From Pyrodictiaceae archaeon (lineage in GTDB: Archaea; Thermoproteota; Thermoprotei_A; Sulfolobales; Pyrodictiaceae), in the NCBI GenBank assembly GCA_027046105.1, contig JALTZQ010000011.1, positions 1 to 27,653 on the forward strand: a stretch of 27,653 nt of DNA, written 5' to 3'. Numbering within the stretch: the first letter of the stretch is position 1; each line of letters begins with the position of its first letter. Below the pieces are notes generated by a model that saw only the letters and a list, made by a program, of their open reading frames with translations, was not told where the DNA came from and searched no databases. Shown in pieces: positions 1 to 7,703 of the stretch. The position numbers were made by a program, and so were the translations under genes.

Positions 1-340
1 CCTTCATAGCCCCATTGATCAAGTCTACTGTCTCTTCAAGCCTCATTGTTGCTGGAAGCCCTATGCTTACAACGACTGCTAGCGGTCTACCAGCCTTGGC
101 TACTATATCACTTACTGCTGCAATCACGGCTTTCCAGCCAACATCAGCTAGGCTCATCCATGGAAGCCTCATTGACTCTATTGAGTAACCATCTATTTTC
201 AGAAGAACACCCGGTAATCCTGGAACACATGCTGCATCATCATCTGGCTCAAGGTCTTTACAGGGCCACTCCCTTGCCAATAGGGATGTAATGCGTTGTA
301 CCAGGATTGTTTCACCAGCCTCGCCCAAGATTTGAGCCAT
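1..340 (-). CDS. ThiL/AIR-synthase-like kinase, N-terminal part (runs off left edge)
   Basis: Partial gene read leftward from an ATG at 338-340; about 113 residues are in the window and no stop is reached. The translation carries a DDDAA acidic motif near residue 35, then KIDGYSIESM and a stretch ending SDIVAKAGRPLA followed by VSIGLP. This order (acidic ATP/Mg loop, Asp in the second strand, SD-x-A segment, then the S-x-G-x-P strand) is that of the ThiL/PurM/SelD ATP-binding fold. A TGA lies four codons upstream in frame and GGTGA sits about 9 nt ahead, so the start is well supported. Thiamine-monophosphate kinase is the closest match by motif, but a ThiL-like protein of other function is possible because the C-terminal half is missing. 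It diverges from the deacetylase-family gene across 92 bp. Confidence 0.72.
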   Translation of the reverse strand, partial: MAQILGEAGETILVQRITSLLAREWPCKDLEPDDDAACVPGLPGVLLKIDGYSIESMRLPWMSLADVGWKAVIAAVSDIVAKAGRPLAVVVSIGLPATMRLEETVDLINGAMK

Positions 341-432
341 AATGGCTTCTCACCTTCAAACTCTATGTTTGAGAGGCGTAGGCCTTATGGGGCCTGGGTA
401 GTTTCAAGACTAGAGATGGTGTATCGTGATTT

Positions 433-1485
433 ATGCCTAGTTTATGCGTCTACATCGACCGTGTATTCTACATGCATAAGCCTTGGTTCCCTCACCCAGA
501 GAACCCGGAGAGGCTAGAGCGTGTTGCTGTAGCGCTCGATGAGCATGGCTTACTTAGCGACGCCATAGTATACGATGCACCACCTGCTCGTGAGGAGCTT
601 GCATTAAAGATACATACCCGTAGTCATGTGGAGCTTATAAGGAAGGCATCTACTCAAGGCAGGGTAATGCTTGATAGCGATACCTACGTGGTTAAAGAGA
701 CATTTCGTGCTGCACTAGCAGTGCTTTCCAGTGTAAGTGATGGAGTATCCAAGGCATTAAAGGGGCATTGTGACCTAGTACTCGTACTTGGCCGTCCACC
801 TGGCCACCATGCAGGTCGAGACGGGGTAGCGATGGGCGCTCCCTCACTTGGCTTCTGCATATTCAATGGCTCTGCTCTCGCTTCCAAGTTATTGGCTGAT
901 GCTGGCTATAGAGTGCTACATGTGGACTTCGACCTACACCACGGTAATGGGACGCAAGATATATTGTACCGTGACCCACGTGTTGTGCATGTAGACCTGC
1001 ATCAAGACCCATCCACGATATATCCTGGCACGGGCTGGCCATGGCAAATTGGTGAAGGCGAGGCAAAAGGTACTAAATTAAACATCATCCTACCTCCTGG
1101 CTCAGGTGACGATATTTTCGTGCAGGCAATCGACGATGCTATATCACTACTCGACGAGCAGGGCATGACGACATTCGACTATATAGTGTTTAGTGCAGGC
1201 TTTGACGCCTATCAGGATGATGGGCTGGGCATGCTGCAAGTAACTAGTAGAGGCTTCTACTACATAGCCGAGAAGCTTGTAACTGCATACCAGCCACGCA
1301 CGGTCATAGTGGTATGGGAGGGAGGGTATAGTAGGGGATTAGAGAGAGGATTTCCTGCCTTTCTCGCCGCTCTCCTAGACGAGGATAATCCTATCCGTGA
1401 TAAACCAACAACTTCAAGTGGCTATATCCACGACGCATATCGAAGTAACATCCATAGGCTGCGTAGCGAGCTAGGACTCATATAA
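433..1485 (+). CDS. Histone deacetylase-family (HDAC/AcuC/acetylpolyamine amidohydrolase) hydrolase
   Basis: A 350-residue zinc hydrolase of the arginase/deacetylase fold. Visible motifs: HPENPERLERV (21-31); RPPGHHAG with the tandem histidines H125-H126; DFDLHHGNGTQ (165-175), giving Zn ligands D167 and H169; SAGFDAY with the third ligand D258; and EGGY with the catalytic-type Y299. All key residues are intact, so an active amidohydrolase is expected. In the family the substrates are acetyl-lysine on proteins, acetylpolyamines or other N-acetyl compounds; the sequence alone does not choose between them. The start is at the family-typical N-terminus, with GGTG about 11 nt upstream. It is monocistronic, with dCTP deaminase 110 bp downstream. 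Confidence 0.9.
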   Translation: MPSLCVYIDRVFYMHKPWFPHPENPERLERVAVALDEHGLLSDAIVYDAPPAREELALKIHTRSHVELIRKASTQGRVMLDSDTYVVKETFRAALAVLSSVSDGVSKALKGHCDLVLVLGRPPGHHAGRDGVAMGAPSLGFCIFNGSALASKLLADAGYRVLHVDFDLHHGNGTQDILYRDPRVVHVDLHQDPSTIYPGTGWPWQIGEGEAKGTKLNIILPPGSGDDIFVQAIDDAISLLDEQGMTTFDYIVFSAGFDAYQDDGLGMLQVTSRGFYYIAEKLVTAYQPRTVIVVWEGGYSRGLERGFPAFLAALLDEDNPIRDKPTTSSGYIHDAYRSNIHRLRSELGLI

Positions 1486-1537
1486 ACACCCTACGGTAGC
1501 TATTCCTGCGTCCTAAGCAGCACCATGGGGAAGAGGG

Positions 1538-1546
1538 CTTATAGTA
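1538..1546 (+). promoter_or_regulatory. Candidate TATA box for dcd
   Basis: CTTATAGTA lies about 50 nt ahead of the TTG start of dcd. With the usual archaeal spacing of about 25 nt, transcription would begin near 1570 and leave a leader holding the GGGG-rich ribosome site. Confidence 0.4.
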
Positions 1547-1595
1547 TAGGTTTTTGTTCCTAGAGTATTGATCATAGTCGTTAGGGGCCTGGAAG

Positions 1596-2144
1596 TTGAT
1601 CCTCTCAGACCGCGATATAGCATGGTACATTGAGAAGAAACTACTACGTATAGAGCCACTCTACAACGACACTATCCGTGAGAATGGTGTAGATCTACGG
1701 CTTGGGGACGAGTTTTGCCGTTTTCGCCGCAATGCCCCAGTCCTCGATACAATGTATACTGCACAAGTAGACCGCAGCGTCTACTACGATTGCGTCCATG
1801 CTTCTAGGGATGAGGGTTTTGTGATTAAACCTTACGAACACGTTTTAGCTACTAGTGTCGAAAAGGTTTGTTTACCCGACGACCTAGTTGGGCTAGTTAA
1901 TGTTCGAAGTACCTATGCACGGCTTGGACTATTCATACCACCAACTGTTATCGATGCTGGGTTCTGTGGACAAGTTACAATAGAGATCATTGGGTCGGGG
2001 TTCCCAGTACGTGTCTATCCCGGGCAAAGATTCCTACACGTTGTCTTTGTGAAGACCACGAGCCCTGTTGCTAGCCCATATCGTGGAAAGTATCAGGGCC
2101 AGCAAGGGGTAACACTACCAATACCTGACGAGAAAACGGGTTAG
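1596..2144 (+). CDS. dcd: dCTP deaminase (possibly bifunctional dCTP deaminase/dUTPase)
   Basis: A 182-residue trimeric dUTPase-fold enzyme that deaminates dCTP to dUTP for dTMP synthesis. Evidence: MILSDRDI start; IRENGVDLRLG (27-37); VRSTYARLGL (103-112), which is the R-S-x-x-A-R-L-G motif of the family; the catalytic-type Glu in QVTIEI (E130); and the C-terminal closing motif YQGQQGVTLP (166-175). Length fits the family. The start is TTG, chosen because the protein begins exactly where the family does; AGGGG lies about 10 nt upstream. Archaeal relatives sometimes also hydrolyse dUTP, which motifs alone cannot settle. Its stop overlaps the convergent CBS gene by 4 nt. Confidence 0.93.
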   Translation: MILSDRDIAWYIEKKLLRIEPLYNDTIRENGVDLRLGDEFCRFRRNAPVLDTMYTAQVDRSVYYDCVHASRDEGFVIKPYEHVLATSVEKVCLPDDLVGLVNVRSTYARLGLFIPPTVIDAGFCGQVTIEIIGSGFPVRVYPGQRFLHVVFVKTTSPVASPYRGKYQGQQGVTLPIPDEKTG

Positions 2145-2584
2145 AGGGTTGGATGGAACACACCCATTTCTATCAATGTCATTATGAAGTCCATTATATC
2201 CCTAAAGGATACTATGCCTACTGGCCTCCCCTCATCATCGACCACCGGTAAATGTCTTATACCCACCTCCCTCATCTTCTCCATAGCAGCAATAATATTA
2301 TCGCTTGGCTTGATTGTTATAGGGTTCTCACTCATTATCTCCCATACCTGGTGTTTTGCTGAATCCCAACCCTCACTACAAGCAAAGACTATGTCCCGCT
2401 CAGTAACTATGCCTACAAGCTTCATTGACTCATCGACGACTAGCACACTACCAATACGTTTCTCATACATTATTTTAGCTGCTTCACGTATACTCGTATT
2501 CCTGTCTACAACGACTGGTGGCGATACCATAATGTCTTCAACGCGTAAGGGCAACTTACGCTTCCTGCGAGATAAGAGGGACAT
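2141..2584 (-). CDS. Tandem CBS-domain protein
   Basis: A 147-residue protein made almost only of a CBS pair (Bateman module): CBS1 about residues 15-66 (VEDIM...GIVTERDIV) and CBS2 about 81-135 (VWEIM...GIVSFRDIM). Such modules usually bind adenosyl nucleotides and regulate partners; none is fused here, so it probably acts as a stand-alone sensor. The N-terminus is basic (SLLSRRKRK). I chose the ATG at 2584 because a strong GGGGGAGG ribosome site sits about 8 nt ahead of it. An in-frame GTG at 2659 would add 25 residues but has no ribosome site. It is convergent with dcd. Confidence 0.88.
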   Translation of the reverse strand: MSLLSRRKRKLPLRVEDIMVSPPVVVDRNTSIREAAKIMYEKRIGSVLVVDESMKLVGIVTERDIVFACSEGWDSAKHQVWEIMSENPITIKPSDNIIAAMEKMREVGIRHLPVVDDEGRPVGIVSFRDIMDFIMTLIEMGVFHPTL

Positions 2585-2667
2585 GGCCAGGAAAACCTCC
2601 CCCCATACTCGGTATGCTAGGGCCTTACTAATATAGGGTTTGTCGTAGTGTACTCCCACTAGGGAAC

Positions 2668-2676
2668 CTATATGAA
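2668..2676 (+). promoter_or_regulatory. Candidate TATA box for the C2H2 mini-protein
   Basis: CTATATGAA lies about 55 nt before the ATG at 2730. A start near 2700 would give a short leader that includes GGAGGTG at 2712-2718. Confidence 0.35.
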
Positions 2677-2729
2677 TGTGGGAATAAACTAAAACACACT
2701 GTGGCCTTAGAGGAGGTGCCTAAATAGTT

Positions 2730-2978
2730 ATGGGTGAACTATTTCGGCCAGGGAAACCAGTTAAACCACCCCTAGAACCCATACGACCACCATTACCACG
2801 GCCAGGAGCTAAACGAGAGCTAGTGATGCTAGAGTGTACCATTTGTGGTAAGGTGTTTACAGACATTGCGGCTGCCCTCATGCATCAGGAGGAGCACTAT
2901 GCGCGGGGGGAGAAGACGTGTTTCCGTCTAAGAGCTTCTAGTGCCTTGAGAACTGGTTTGGAACCGCTACACGAATAG
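2730..2978 (+). CDS. Small proline-rich protein with a single C2H2 zinc finger
   Basis: An 82-residue protein. Residues 7-26 are rich in proline and basic residues and probably extended. Residues 36-56 form a canonical C-x2-C-x12-H-x3-H finger (C36, C39, H52, H56), including the Gly-Lys-Val-Phe after the second cysteine that is typical of eukaryote-like fingers. Single-finger proteins of this type occur in Crenarchaeota and are usually taken as DNA- or protein-binding factors; the target is unknown. GGAGGTG lies 11 nt ahead of the ATG. The C-terminal 25 residues match nothing I recognise. It converges on the winged-helix gene with only a few bases between them. Confidence 0.8.
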   Translation: MGELFRPGKPVKPPLEPIRPPLPRPGAKRELVMLECTICGKVFTDIAAALMHQEEHYARGEKTCFRLRASSALRTGLEPLHE

Positions 2979-2985
2979 CATGGGG

Positions 2986-3315
2986 CTAGTCTGGGGGCTT
3001 CTCTTTGCCTGAGAGGAGCCTTCTCAGCAGCTCGGCATAGGCTATGGTCTCTCTTATCCCCTTCTCGGTGGGCTCTACCACTAGCCTTGGACCCGCTGGT
3101 GAGAACACGTATTTGGTTGATATGTAGTCTTGGCTCTTGAGCTTCTCTAGGTGTGACCATAGGTTTCCCGGTGTCATTCCGAGTGCTTTCTGTAGCCTAG
3201 AGAACTCCATGGCGCCTCGTGCCACTAGTAGTAGCATTACTGCTAGTCGTGGGGGAGACGAGAGGGGGTGGCGACTAGCCCTAGCCAGCGTCTTTAAGAG
3301 CTCCTCAGTAGCCAA
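2986..3315 (-). CDS. Winged-helix DNA-binding transcriptional regulator
   Basis: A 109-residue protein dominated by a winged helix: PPRLAVMLLLVARGAMEFSR (21-40), the helix-turn-helix LQKALGMTPGNLWSHLEKLK (41-60), then a wing with YISTKYVFS (64-72) and EPTEKG (81-86). This is the HTH_34/ArsR-like architecture common in archaea, and the protein is probably a dimeric repressor or activator. The start is TTG with no strong ribosome site close by (GGAGGCG is about 15 nt away), so it may begin a few codons further in. It is 45 nt downstream of a membrane-protein gene on the same strand, a pairing that suggests co-transcription and a joint role. Confidence 0.85.
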   Translation of the reverse strand: MATEELLKTLARASRHPLSSPPRLAVMLLLVARGAMEFSRLQKALGMTPGNLWSHLEKLKSQDYISTKYVFSPAGPRLVVEPTEKGIRETIAYAELLRRLLSGKEKPPD

Positions 3316-3360
3316 CTAGGCCCGGCGCCTCCATGGCCTCTATTTTGTGCCTCCTCGTTG

Positions 3361-3990
3361 CTAGTCTAGCCTACTAAGCGCCATTGCTAGATAGGCTATC
3401 GCTACTAGGGCATAGGAGGCCATTATCACCATTACTAGTGCACCCCACACACCCACCACTATGAGGGGGAGACTAGCGATGAGCATTAACACGCTTATTA
3501 GTGGTGGTGGCCAACGTAGACCATAGCAGCGATCTGTAAGGACATTACCCATGTTGCCTACAGCTAACCCAACAGCTACGCTCATGGCATAAGCTGCTTC
3601 CCCGAGGATGCCATTAAGCACCATTGGTAGGCCAATAATTATGATGGGAGTTGTAATCCAGAGAGTAAGGAATCTTGCACAAGGCTTAGCCTTGGCTCTA
3701 CTAGTAGCCTCTAGCTTGGCAGCCAACCTCTCGATGTACCGTTTCCAGTAATGCTTCATAACGAGCCCTACTAGTACTGCTGCAGCACCAAGCCAGTACA
3801 GTATTGAGAATAATCCTTTCGCCCAGTTTGGTAGCGAGGCTATTTGGGGTATAGACCATAGTAGCATGAACACTGCTAGTACTGGTAGCCAGACTAGATA
3901 CGCCATCGCAGAGTAGATGTAGAAGCCTGCGTAGAGTCTCTCCAGAACCCTTTCAAGGTACTCTCTAAGCTCGGCCACCCGTATCACCAT
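3361..3990 (-). CDS. Integral membrane protein paired with the winged-helix regulator
   Basis: A 209-residue protein with five or six hydrophobic segments (about 24-46, 60-78, 107-127, 133-150, 163-180, 183-205) separated by short loops, and a basic loop at 80-105 (KHYWKRYIERLAAKLEATSR). The N-terminal 20 residues form an amphipathic charged helix. I do not recognise a named family. It lies directly upstream of the winged-helix gene, so a membrane partner that affects the regulator is plausible but only inferred. The ATG at 3988-3990 follows a pyrimidine-rich leader without a clear ribosome site. Confidence 0.75.
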   Translation of the reverse strand: MVIRVAELREYLERVLERLYAGFYIYSAMAYLVWLPVLAVFMLLWSIPQIASLPNWAKGLFSILYWLGAAAVLVGLVMKHYWKRYIERLAAKLEATSRAKAKPCARFLTLWITTPIIIIGLPMVLNGILGEAAYAMSVAVGLAVGNMGNVLTDRCYGLRWPPPLISVLMLIASLPLIVVGVWGALVMVIMASYALVAIAYLAMALSRLD

Positions 3991-4203
3991 AGTAGAGTGG
4001 GGTGGAGGAGGTAGAAGAGGAGAGGAGGGGCTCTGGAGTACAAAGCAGTAGACCTATGTACATCATTGTAGGGCTGGTAGGTGTTTCTAGAAGAAGGTTC
4101 CCATTATTGCTGTAATCATGGTCTAAGCCTTCTCGTCAAGGTGTAGGATTGTGGTTCTACTCTTTAGGCTGTACCCTGGCTCTTAGGTAAGCCTGGTGCT
4201 TGG
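3991..4203. other. Divergent intergenic region between the membrane protein and hemL
   Basis: 213 bp. An 18-nt purine-only run (4013-4030) lies next to the membrane-protein start, so its transcript leader is pyrimidine-rich. I found no convincing TATA box for hemL; CTTTAGG near 4159-4165 is the nearest weak candidate. No RNA gene or long repeat is visible. Confidence 0.4.
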
Positions 4204-5493
4204 GTGTTGCCTGGTCCACGTAGCAAGGTATTGTATGACGAGGCTCTTGGGCTATTCCCTGGTGGTGTCAATAGCCCTGTTCGTGCCGCTGTAAGACCGT
4301 ATCCATTCTATGTTGAACGTGGTGAGGGCTGCTACTTGTACACTGTTGACGGGGAAAGGCTTGTTGACTATGTGCTAGCCTATGGGCCACTCATACTGGG
4401 TCATAGGCATCCACGTGTATTGGAGGCTGTAGAGAAGCAGTTGGAGAAAGGATGGCTCTATGGGGCCCCCTATGAGGCTGAGATAGAGCTTGCAAAGAAG
4501 ATCCTCGACTACTATAAGCCTGGTGGCATGGTGCGTTTTGTCAACTCTGGAACCGAGGCCACAATGACAGCTATTAGGCTAGCTAGAGGCGTTACTGGTA
4601 GGAAGCTTATTGTAAAGTTTGAAGGCAATTATCATGGGGCTCATGATGCTGTACTTGTTGGGGCTGGCAGTGCTGCTGCACACTATGGTGTCCCTAAGAG
4701 CCTTGGCGTTCCCGAGGATGTTGCCCGATTGACTCTCGTAGCACGCTACAATGATATTGATAGTGTGGAGAAGATAGTACGCCAATATCGCGATGATGTA
4801 GCTGCAATAATAGTAGAGCCTGTAGTGGCCAATAGTGGACTGATTCTCCCGAAAAACGGGTTCTTGAGGGAGCTTAGGAGAATAGCCAATGAGAACAATA
4901 TACTATTCATTATGGATGAGGTTGTGACGGGGTTTAGGCTTGGCCTACGTGGTGCACAAGGATACTACGGAGTGCAAGGCGACATAGTAGTGTTGGGCAA
5001 GATTATTGGTGGAGGCTTCCCTATAGGGGCAGTTGTTGCCTCTAAAGAGGTAATGGAGAATCTTACACCAAAGGGGAAAGTATTCAATGCTGGCACTTTT
5101 AATGCTCATCCAGTAGCTATGGTGGCTGGCTTAGCTACTATCGAAGTGCTTGAGACCACAGATGCATATAGTGTTGCTAAACGTGCAGCTGAAGAGGTTG
5201 CTCAAACACTACGCGAGACATTAATGGATAAGGGTGTAGAGAGCTATGTAGCTCAAATCGAGAGTATGCTACAAGTCTTTTTCCATCCAGGACCCGTTGA
5301 GACACCTGAAGACGCTAGTAAGAGTAACCGCGAACTCTACAACATCTTCCACGAAAAACTACTAGCCAAAGGGGTCTTTGCACCACCAAGCCAGATGGAG
5401 ACGTGGTTTACAAGTGCTGTCCACACACGTGAAGCGGTTGAGGAGACCATTGAGGCTATAAAGGCTGCAGTGGAGGAGCTGAGTAAGCCTTGA
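4204..5493 (+). CDS. hemL: Glutamate-1-semialdehyde 2,1-aminomutase
   Basis: A 429-residue PLP enzyme converting glutamate-1-semialdehyde to 5-aminolevulinate in the C5 tetrapyrrole pathway. Motifs: PGGVNSPVRA (19-28) near the N-terminus; VNSGTEA (113-119); FEGNYHGAHD (139-148); IMDEV (236-240) with the pyridine-contacting Asp; and the Schiff-base Lys266 in VVLGKIIGGGFP. Length matches the family. The start is GTG 4204 or the next codon, TTG 4207; the latter sits 8 nt from GGTG at 4195-4198. It is the first gene of a tight operon: its TGA overlaps the hemC TTG in a TTGA. Confidence 0.96.
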   Translation: MLPGPRSKVLYDEALGLFPGGVNSPVRAAVRPYPFYVERGEGCYLYTVDGERLVDYVLAYGPLILGHRHPRVLEAVEKQLEKGWLYGAPYEAEIELAKKILDYYKPGGMVRFVNSGTEATMTAIRLARGVTGRKLIVKFEGNYHGAHDAVLVGAGSAAAHYGVPKSLGVPEDVARLTLVARYNDIDSVEKIVRQYRDDVAAIIVEPVVANSGLILPKNGFLRELRRIANENNILFIMDEVVTGFRLGLRGAQGYYGVQGDIVVLGKIIGGGFPIGAVVASKEVMENLTPKGKVFNAGTFNAHPVAMVAGLATIEVLETTDAYSVAKRAAEEVAQTLRETLMDKGVESYVAQIESMLQVFFHPGPVETPEDASKSNRELYNIFHEKLLAKGVFAPPSQMETWFTSAVHTREAVEETIEAIKAAVEELSKP

Positions 5494-6398
5494 AGATACG
5501 TGTGGCTACTCGTGGAAGCAAGCTAAGCCTCATACAGACTCAGATAGCGTTAGAGCATATCAGGAGGGTTTCTCCCGATACCGAGTTCGAGATAGTCATC
5601 GTCAAGACGAAGGGGGATATACACCAGGATAAAGCGTTTACCGAGATAGGGGGTAAGGGGCTTTTCGAGAAGGAAGTTAACCTTGCTGTCCTTGAGGGGA
5701 AAGCTGATATAGCTGTCCATAGTTTAAAGGATGTGCCAAGTATGATTAGTGATCGGCTTATCCTAGCAATGGTTCCTCCACGAGACCCCCCCTATGACAC
5801 CTTGGTTGCACGTAAAGGCTCCACCACGATCTGGGATCTTCCTAAGGGAGCTGTCGTGGGCACTACTAGTGCACGTCGCCGAGCCATGCTTCTTCACGTG
5901 AGACCGGATATCAAGGTGAAGGTTCTAAGGGGTAACCTTGATACTAGGCTAAGAAAGCTTGATCAAGGCTCGTATGATGCTATTGTTGCTGCTGAAGCTG
6001 GCCTCCGACGTCTAGGCGTCAATAGGCCCTACTGGAGAATACCAGACGACATTCTCGTCCCGGCTCCTGGCCAAGGCATTATAGGTGTTTATACCTTACG
6101 TGAACGCCGCGACATTATAGACTTGCTAGAAGCCGCTAACCATGAACAAACAATGCTAGAAGCATTAGCAGAGCGAGCATTCCTTGCACGAGCTGGTGGA
6201 GGATGCCATGTACCATTGGGGGGATACGCAAGTTACCGCGATGGTACCCTCATATTCAAGGCTGCAATCGCTAGTCCTGATGGGAGAAAGAAAGTGACTA
6301 TAACCGTAGAGGGCGACCCGGATAGACCAGCTGATGTAGGTGTACGTGCTGCCGAAATACTCAAGAGGAGAGCACGCGATGAAGGAATCCCATTGTAA
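5490..6398 (+). CDS. hemC: Hydroxymethylbilane synthase (porphobilinogen deaminase)
   Basis: A 302-residue enzyme that polymerises four porphobilinogen units into hydroxymethylbilane. Evidence: VATRGSKLSL (5-14); the catalytic Asp of HSLKDVP (D81); TTSARRRA (125-132); RGNLDTRLRKL (147-157); and the dipyrromethane-cofactor Cys in GGGCHVPLGGYA (C239). The start is TTG, overlapping the hemL stop by 4 nt, with GGAGG about 10 nt upstream inside hemL. Translation is therefore probably coupled. All key residues are present. No hemD (uroporphyrinogen III synthase) gene follows, although the next gene needs its product. Confidence 0.96.
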   Translation: MKIRVATRGSKLSLIQTQIALEHIRRVSPDTEFEIVIVKTKGDIHQDKAFTEIGGKGLFEKEVNLAVLEGKADIAVHSLKDVPSMISDRLILAMVPPRDPPYDTLVARKGSTTIWDLPKGAVVGTTSARRRAMLLHVRPDIKVKVLRGNLDTRLRKLDQGSYDAIVAAEAGLRRLGVNRPYWRIPDDILVPAPGQGIIGVYTLRERRDIIDLLEAANHEQTMLEALAERAFLARAGGGCHVPLGGYASYRDGTLIFKAAIASPDGRKKVTITVEGDPDRPADVGVRAAEILKRRARDEGIPL

Positions 6399-7140
6399 GC
6401 GGGGACGCGTATACATCGTCGGTGCTGGTCCCGGTGATCCGGGCTTAGCCACACTTAGAGCTATTGAGGCGCTACGCATAGCCGATACCGTAGTCTATGA
6501 TAGGCTTGTATCAAGAGAGCTTCTCCGCTACGTAAGACCCGGTACAAGATTAGTCTATGCAGGCAAGATGAGGGGAAGACATACTCTAACTCAGGATGAA
6601 ATAAACCGTATCCTTGTCGAAGAGGCTTGCCAGGGGAGAATCGTTGTGAGACTAAAGGGTGGTGACCCCTATGTCTTTGGTAGAGGCGAAGAAGAGTGCA
6701 TGTATGTTCTCAGCCATGACATAGAATGCATCGTTGTACCTGGCGTAACTAGTGCTATAGCGGGCCCAGCTTACGCCGGAATACCCGTAACTAGTAGACT
6801 AGCAGCATCCAGTATGGCTATAGTCACGGGTACCGAAGCTGAGGATAAGAAGGCTCCCAGGATAGACTATAAGAATATCGCGAAAGCGGTAGATACCCTT
6901 GTCATACTCATGGGTGTACATCGCCTCGAAGACCTTATCCGTGAACTACTCGAAGGAGGCTTAGACCCAGATACCCCAGCAGCCATAGTGCAAGATGCAA
7001 CCCTACCCACCCAGAAAGTGGTTGAGGCACCACTTGCAAAACTAGCTGAGGAAGCACGCAAGGCCGGTATACGTCCACCAGCAGTGATAGTCATAGGCCG
7101 TGTCGTGGAGCTACGTAAGAAGCTATGGAAGCAAGCATAG
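6379..7140 (+). CDS. cobA: Uroporphyrinogen-III C-methyltransferase (SUMT)
   Basis: A 253-residue SAM-dependent enzyme that methylates uroporphyrinogen III twice to give precorrin-2, the branch point to siroheme, cobalamin and the siroheme-dependent (Ahb) heme route. Motifs: VGAGPGDPGL near the N-terminus; YDRLVS; GKMRGRHTLTQDEIN; VRLKGGDPYVFGRG; and VVPGVTSAIAGPAYAGIPVT. I chose the ATG at 6379 rather than an earlier in-frame codon because GAGGAG lies about 9 nt ahead and the protein then begins as the family does. It overlaps hemC by 20 nt, the third gene of the operon. There is no fused HemD or CysG domain. Confidence 0.95.
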   Translation: MKESHCKRGRVYIVGAGPGDPGLATLRAIEALRIADTVVYDRLVSRELLRYVRPGTRLVYAGKMRGRHTLTQDEINRILVEEACQGRIVVRLKGGDPYVFGRGEEECMYVLSHDIECIVVPGVTSAIAGPAYAGIPVTSRLAASSMAIVTGTEAEDKKAPRIDYKNIAKAVDTLVILMGVHRLEDLIRELLEGGLDPDTPAAIVQDATLPTQKVVEAPLAKLAEEARKAGIRPPAVIVIGRVVELRKKLWKQA

Positions 7141-7229
7141 GCCGTGACAGCCACGGCACTCCATGTCCGCAATAAGCCCAAGAAAACGTCATAGGGGAAA
7201 CGGTGATTGTGGGACCTAGACTCTTTTGC

Positions 7230-7688
7230 TCATTGTTGTTTCTGGCGGAAGCAGCGTAGCATCTGCTGCATTGCCTTTAGTGCTGCAGTAAACTCTGGGC
7301 TCCTCACAATACTTAGTAGTTCAAAGAGACCCATCTTCCTATGGTCTTTACTAAACTCCCTATACGCTTCGTCTAGGCATCGTGGCACAGACTCTGTGGC
7401 CTCCATCATGAGCTCGTGGTTTAGTTGACCTATCATGTAGGCCACCATCATCATATTCGCCACCATGCTCATGAGCTCTAGCCTAGTTGCTGCTACAAAA
7501 CCTTCTGCACCAGTTTCAGCAACTGCCTCAACAATAGCCAGTAACCCTGACTCCTTGAGCTTCCTAGCAAGCCTAACTAGTGACTCAAGTGCATCAGCAT
7601 TCTCAGCAAGCTCCTTAACAAGTTTAGCTAGTCTCTGGGCTTCCTCCTCAGTTATATCGGGAAGCTCAACCACTACCCCACGAGACAA
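7230..7688 (-). CDS. DUF1641-family helical protein
   Basis: A 152-residue, mostly helical protein: acidic N-terminus (ELPDITEEEAQRL), a central helix rich in Ala and Met, and a C-terminal LLSIVRSPEFTAALKAMQQM segment typical of DUF1641. DUF1641 genes in archaea and bacteria are repeatedly found next to SQR-like or formate-dehydrogenase-type redox genes; here it lies 15 nt after an SQR-like flavoprotein. The start is TTG with a strong GAGGAGGTGG about 9 nt ahead. An accessory or adaptor role for the flavoprotein is inference. It is convergent with cobA. Confidence 0.8.
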   Translation of the reverse strand: MSRGVVVELPDITEEEAQRLAKLVKELAENADALESLVRLARKLKESGLLAIVEAVAETGAEGFVAATRLELMSMVANMMMVAYMIGQLNHELMMEATESVPRCLDEAYREFSKDHRKMGLFELLSIVRSPEFTAALKAMQQMLRCFRQKQQ

Positions 7689-7703
7689 GCCTTGACCACC
7701 TCC

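Noticed and set aside
46..291. Plus-strand frame at the left edge
   Set aside because: The minus strand here encodes a ThiL/AIR-synthase-like protein with a good start and ribosome site, so the plus frame is a shadow.
2184..2636. 150-codon frame opposite the CBS-domain gene
   Set aside because: The minus strand encodes two clear CBS domains; the plus frame shows no family features.
4013..4030. 18-nt purine-only tract, considered as a triplex or regulatory site
   Set aside because: It reads as a pyrimidine-rich leader of the leftward gene; such tracts are common and nothing else supports a function.
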